Below, one piece after another: positions 63,194 to 64,000 of a DNA stretch of 64,000 nt. Below the pieces are notes generated by a model, which did not search any database, was not told the origin of the DNA, and saw only the letters and a program-made list of their open reading frames with translations. The position numbers and the translations under genes were made by a program. The stretch is from the NCBI GenBank assembly GCA_903909815.1, contig CAIVXG010000247.1:62001-126000 (forward strand). The letters are read 5' to 3'. Positions within the stretch are counted from its first letter, which is position 1; each line of letters opens with the position of its first letter. Source of the DNA: an uncultured beta proteobacterium. Lineage in GTDB: Bacteria; Pseudomonadota; Gammaproteobacteria; Burkholderiales; Burkholderiaceae_C.

Positions 63194-63990
63194 TTGCGCT
63201 CCACCAGCGCCAGCACGCGCAAGGGGCTGCCGCTGCCCTGTTCGATCTTCAAGGGGGCGCTGAGCAGCAGCGCGCCGGTGGCGGGCAGCTGGTCCAGATT
63301 CGTCAGGCATTGCAGACCGTAGCGCCCGGCGCCGTGCATCAGGCTGTGGCAGGGGTAGGGCGGGCGCAGATGGTAGCCCTGTCCCGCGTCCGTGCCGATG
63401 GCCTCAGAGCCAAAGCCCAGCACGCCGCGCTGTTCCACCAGGAAGCGCACAGCCTCCGCGCTGGGGCCCGGTGTGTGCTGTCCCGCTGCGTCGAAGTTCT
63501 GGTAGGCCTGGGCGTCATTGTTCTGCGACCAGCGCCTGGACCAGTCGGTGCGCATCAGCACCCAGGCGCCGGCGGGAATGGTGCCGTGTTCGACTTCGAA
63601 GCCTTCGATGTCGGCCACGGTCATCAGGTAGTCGGCATTGGCTGCAGATTGCGCGCTGCAGTCGATGACGCAGACCCCTGCGACGAAGTGCTGCACGGGA
63701 ATGGTGTCGACCGCGTTGTTCGGCAGGTCGCGCCCCGAGATCCAGTGGATGGGCGCGTCAAAGTGCGTGCCGGTGTGCTCGCCGCAGCTGAAGTTGTTCC
63801 AGTACCAGCCCGGGCCGCGCTCGTCGTAGCGCGACACCTGCTCGATGCGAAACGGCGCGCACTGGCCCATCTCGGGCGGCAAGGCGATTTGCGGGAATTC
63901 TGGTGTTAGGGTCTGCGTCAGGTCGACGACCTGGATCTGGCCGCTGGCCAGCGCCGCAGCCAGGCTTTGCAGTAGGGTAGGTGTTGTCAT
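63190..63990 (-). CDS. cyclase family / kynurenine formamidase-like hydrolase
   Basis: About 266 residues in the window. The metal-binding HTGTHFDAPIHW motif near residue 72-83 identifies the cyclase/KynB family. The N-terminus VVDLTQTLTPEFPQIALPP and the late block LGFGSEAIGTDAG agree. Start ATG 63990 is chosen; a TTG at 63999 is in frame at the window edge, so a longer start outside cannot be excluded. It precedes the SDR and Liv importer genes in one operon. Substrate unknown. Confidence 0.9.
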   Translation of the reverse strand: MTTPTLLQSLAAALASGQIQVVDLTQTLTPEFPQIALPPEMGQCAPFRIEQVSRYDERGPGWYWNNFSCGEHTGTHFDAPIHWISGRDLPNNAVDTIPVQHFVAGVCVIDCSAQSAANADYLMTVADIEGFEVEHGTIPAGAWVLMRTDWSRRWSQNNDAQAYQNFDAAGQHTPGPSAEAVRFLVEQRGVLGFGSEAIGTDAGQGYHLRPPYPCHSLMHGAGRYGLQCLTNLDQLPATGALLLSAPLKIEQGSGSPLRVLALVERK

Positions 63991-64000
63991 GTTGCGCAAT

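Overview
The window is chromosomal DNA from a GC-rich betaproteobacterium, most likely Burkholderiales/Comamonadaceae (Rhodoferax- or Polaromonas-like). The basis is the iscRSUA-hscBA-fdx cluster, an intracellular PHB depolymerase, tripartite tricarboxylate (Tct) transport genes, a chromosomal MSHA pilus locus and the short intergenic palindromic repeats. The family placement rests on recognition of gene families and gene order, not on a search.

Layout. 1-6046: a two-component pair (the sensor is cut by the window edge and carries a frameshift), a porin with a coiled-coil extension, and a complete NMT1/SsuA-type ABC importer; together these look like a sensed uptake route for a small anion. 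6249-9545: an MFS transporter diverging from tctB-tctA, with no tctC. 9542-14717: alpha/beta hydrolase, metY, a CBS protein, aroC and an MFS protein. 14717-28373: a small conserved protein, then an MSHA-type (type IVa-like) pilus locus: mshE, mshG, mshF-like, two tandem pilins, an oppositely oriented PglL/Wzy_C-type ligase, then mshC, D, O, P and Q. 28377-36575 (minus strand): an ABC-F protein, prmB, a PilU-type ATPase, dapD, dapC, selU/mnmH and a Tat-signal GDSL esterase. 36574-38428: ybbA, rlmB and a small membrane protein. 38472-45901 (minus strand): split chromate transporter, GNAT acetyltransferase, SDR, RnfB-like ferredoxin, phaZ, aromatic/aspartate aminotransferase, a lipoprotein and a membrane protein. 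46066-54917: uvrB, the isc iron-sulfur operon, dnaQ and tRNA-Val(CAC). 55191-57168: a small accessory patch with an AT-rich lipoprotein. 57423-64000 (minus strand): a Liv-type branched-chain ABC importer containing a LivM-LivG fusion, with an SDR and a cyclase-family hydrolase upstream.

The most interesting part is the MSHA-like locus. Its assembly ATPase carries a c-di-GMP-type MshEN motif. Its two major pilins are tandem duplicates whose 3' ends are homogenised while their 5' ends have diverged silently. A probable pilin O-oligosaccharyltransferase gene is embedded between the pilins and the minor pilins. The secretin and inner-membrane genes (mshI to mshN) are not here, so the system is split. 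Other highlights are a PHB depolymerase with a histone-H1-like tail, a 28-codon ORF that fits exactly between pilU and prmB, repeats inserted inside the isc operon, an IscR-type operator, direct-repeat operator candidates in front of the porin, and a chimeric lipoprotein. No CRISPR array, insertion sequence, integrase or rRNA gene was seen.
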